A stretch of 32,002 bases of DNA from Halodesulfovibrio spirochaetisodalis (GTDB lineage Bacteria; Desulfobacterota; Desulfovibrionia; Desulfovibrionales; Desulfovibrionaceae): assembly GCF_001672295.1 (NCBI RefSeq), contig NZ_JXMS01000037.1, forward strand, positions 1 through 32,002. The letters run 5' to 3'. Within the stretch, counting starts at the first letter, position 1. Each line of letters starts with the position of its first letter. The notes beneath the pieces were generated by a model, which had not been told where the DNA came from, ran no database searches, and saw only the letters and a list, made by a program, of their open reading frames with translations. The position numbers were made by a program, and so were the translations under genes. Below are positions 31,107 to 32,002 of the stretch, piece after piece.

Positions 31107-32002
31107 TTACTGTTTGGATTGCTTACTGTGTCCTTTGTTTTCCGCCTGTGCGGATGCAGCGCAAAATATGGCAATGTCCTGATCTGTGATTCCAAGATCA
31201 GCCAGTGTTGTCCGCTGGTAGGTGAGGACTTGTGCCAGTGCGTCATCAATGTTTTCGGGTACTATTCTGTATCGGTTTTCTGCAAAGGCAGTGACCATGG
31301 CAGAGTTCGCGGCTGCGTCATAATGCCCCACATCTTTGTAGCGTGAGATATCCATGGTTACAGAACGCATCTGGGTGAAGTCGAATAAACGCAGGTTTGG
31401 GTACGCCAGCAGTGTTGATAATGCCAGCAGCGCCCTGTGGTACTCATCTGCATGTCGGTTCAGGAACAATCCTGAGCGTGGCGGTGTGAAGACATAAAAC
31501 GTTCTATCTGGATGGGCTGTAAGAACTTCTTCGAGTTTTGGAATGTTGTCCACTGTGTAGTCTACAGGCGGTATCTTTTCATCCATCAGCAGACAGGCGG
31601 AATCGAAGTAGCATTTGCGGCTAAAAAAACCGTTTGATTTGTAATAGCTATACCAGCTCCAGATGTCGTTTTCGTCTTTTGTTTGCGGGGTAAGCAGAAA
31701 TCGTTTGCTGAAGTACGCTTTAAGGTCGTCCAGATCACTGTCGTTGTATAAAAATGCAGGGAACGTGTCAGGCAGTTCCGCATGGTGTTCTGACGCAAAA
31801 ACGTGGCGGGGCAGGAGTCCCCAGAAGACAGTTTTAACCTGAGGGTTTCTTGAAAGCGTGTAGTTGAGGACAGTCAGCATTTCATTGAACTCAGCTCCAC
31901 TGATGGAGAGGTTCATGGTGTCGACGCCGAGTTTTCTTCTCATCTCATCTGTTGAGAAGTTCTCAGAAAGCGATGTGCCGATGATGACTGCGTTGTATCG
32001 TC
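31107..32002 (-). CDS. Protein of unknown function (SGNH-hydrolase-like), N-terminus beyond the right edge
   Basis: The reading frame is open from the last codon start (32000) to the stop at 31107, at least 298 residues, so the ATG at 31943 is not the true start. The visible N-terminus reads YNAVIIGTSLSENFSTDE, then LGVDTMNLSISGAEFNEM. A hydrophobic strand, Gly-Thr-Ser and a later NLSISGA block resemble the blocks of SGNH/GDSL-type or DltD-like proteins. A candidate C-terminal catalytic pair is DVGHYD near residue 220. The middle contains a YVFTPPRSG segment. The missing N-terminus probably holds a membrane span. The resemblance is by eye only and the function is unknown. It converges with the glutamate synthase operon. 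Confidence 0.7.
   Translation of the reverse strand, partial: RYNAVIIGTSLSENFSTDEMRRKLGVDTMNLSISGAEFNEMLTVLNYTLSRNPQVKTVFWGLLPRHVFASEHHAELPDTFPAFLYNDSDLDDLKAYFSKRFLLTPQTKDENDIWSWYSYYKSNGFFSRKCYFDSACLLMDEKIPPVDYTVDNIPKLEEVLTAHPDRTFYVFTPPRSGLFLNRHADEYHRALLALSTLLAYPNLRLFDFTQMRSVTMDISRYKDVGHYDAAANSAMVTAFAENRYRIVPENIDDALAQVLTYQRTTLADLGITDQDIAIFCAASAQAENKGHSKQSKQ

Overview
The window looks like chromosomal DNA of a marine, motile, sulfate-reducer-type deltaproteobacterium of the Desulfovibrionales; a Halodesulfovibrio-like organism is my best guess. This is inferred from moderate GC, a PomA/PomB-like (sodium-type) flagellar stator, sigma-54 promoters on flagellar genes, a PxxKW cysteine-rich protein, and an archaeal-type split glutamate synthase. 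No rRNA, tRNA, CRISPR array, prophage or intact insertion sequence was seen.

Bases 1-6419 (minus strand) are a motility block. It holds a large flagellin that runs off the left edge, the hook-length regulator FliK, and an operon of STAS protein, FapA (DUF342), MotA and MotB. Flagellin and fliK each have a sigma-54 (-24/-12) promoter just upstream. Bases 6846-11198 hold D-aminoacyl-tRNA deacylase behind a long-chain acyl-CoA synthetase, then dapA and dapF of lysine/diaminopimelate synthesis. Bases 11877-17535 hold an HU-type DNA-binding protein, a tight operon lnt-prfB-diguanylate cyclase-flhG, and a CorC-like CBS protein. prfB needs a programmed +1 frameshift. Bases 17666-24576 hold a membrane-anchored PilZ protein, mnmG, an M20 peptidase, the PxxKW protein and an MtaD-type deaminase. 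Everything up to 24576 is on the minus strand.

At about 24.6-24.8 kb the coding strand switches. A small esterase is followed by five genes (25816-30951, plus strand) that together form a multi-subunit glutamate synthase: FMN/Fe-S synthase core, four-cluster ferredoxin, FAD/NAD(P)H oxidoreductase, class II glutaminase and GXGXG domain. They sit behind an AT-rich leader with a six-codon mini-ORF and a hairpin, and end at a strong terminator. A minus-strand gene of unknown function runs off the right edge.

The most unusual non-coding signal is a dispersed structured repeat of about 125 bp. It occurs twice in opposite orientation (11263-11387 and 21190-21315). Both copies share a terminal inverted repeat, a conserved small hairpin, and a central stem in which two base pairs have changed in a compensatory way. 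The second copy sits beside a tandem 27-bp duplication, a 34-nt perfect palindrome and another strong hairpin, forming a repeat-rich island between mnmG and the M20 peptidase. c-di-GMP signalling recurs near motility genes (a GGEEF cyclase with an I-site next to flhG, and a PilZ effector). Otherwise the gene content is recognisable, and I found no clearly new multi-gene system.
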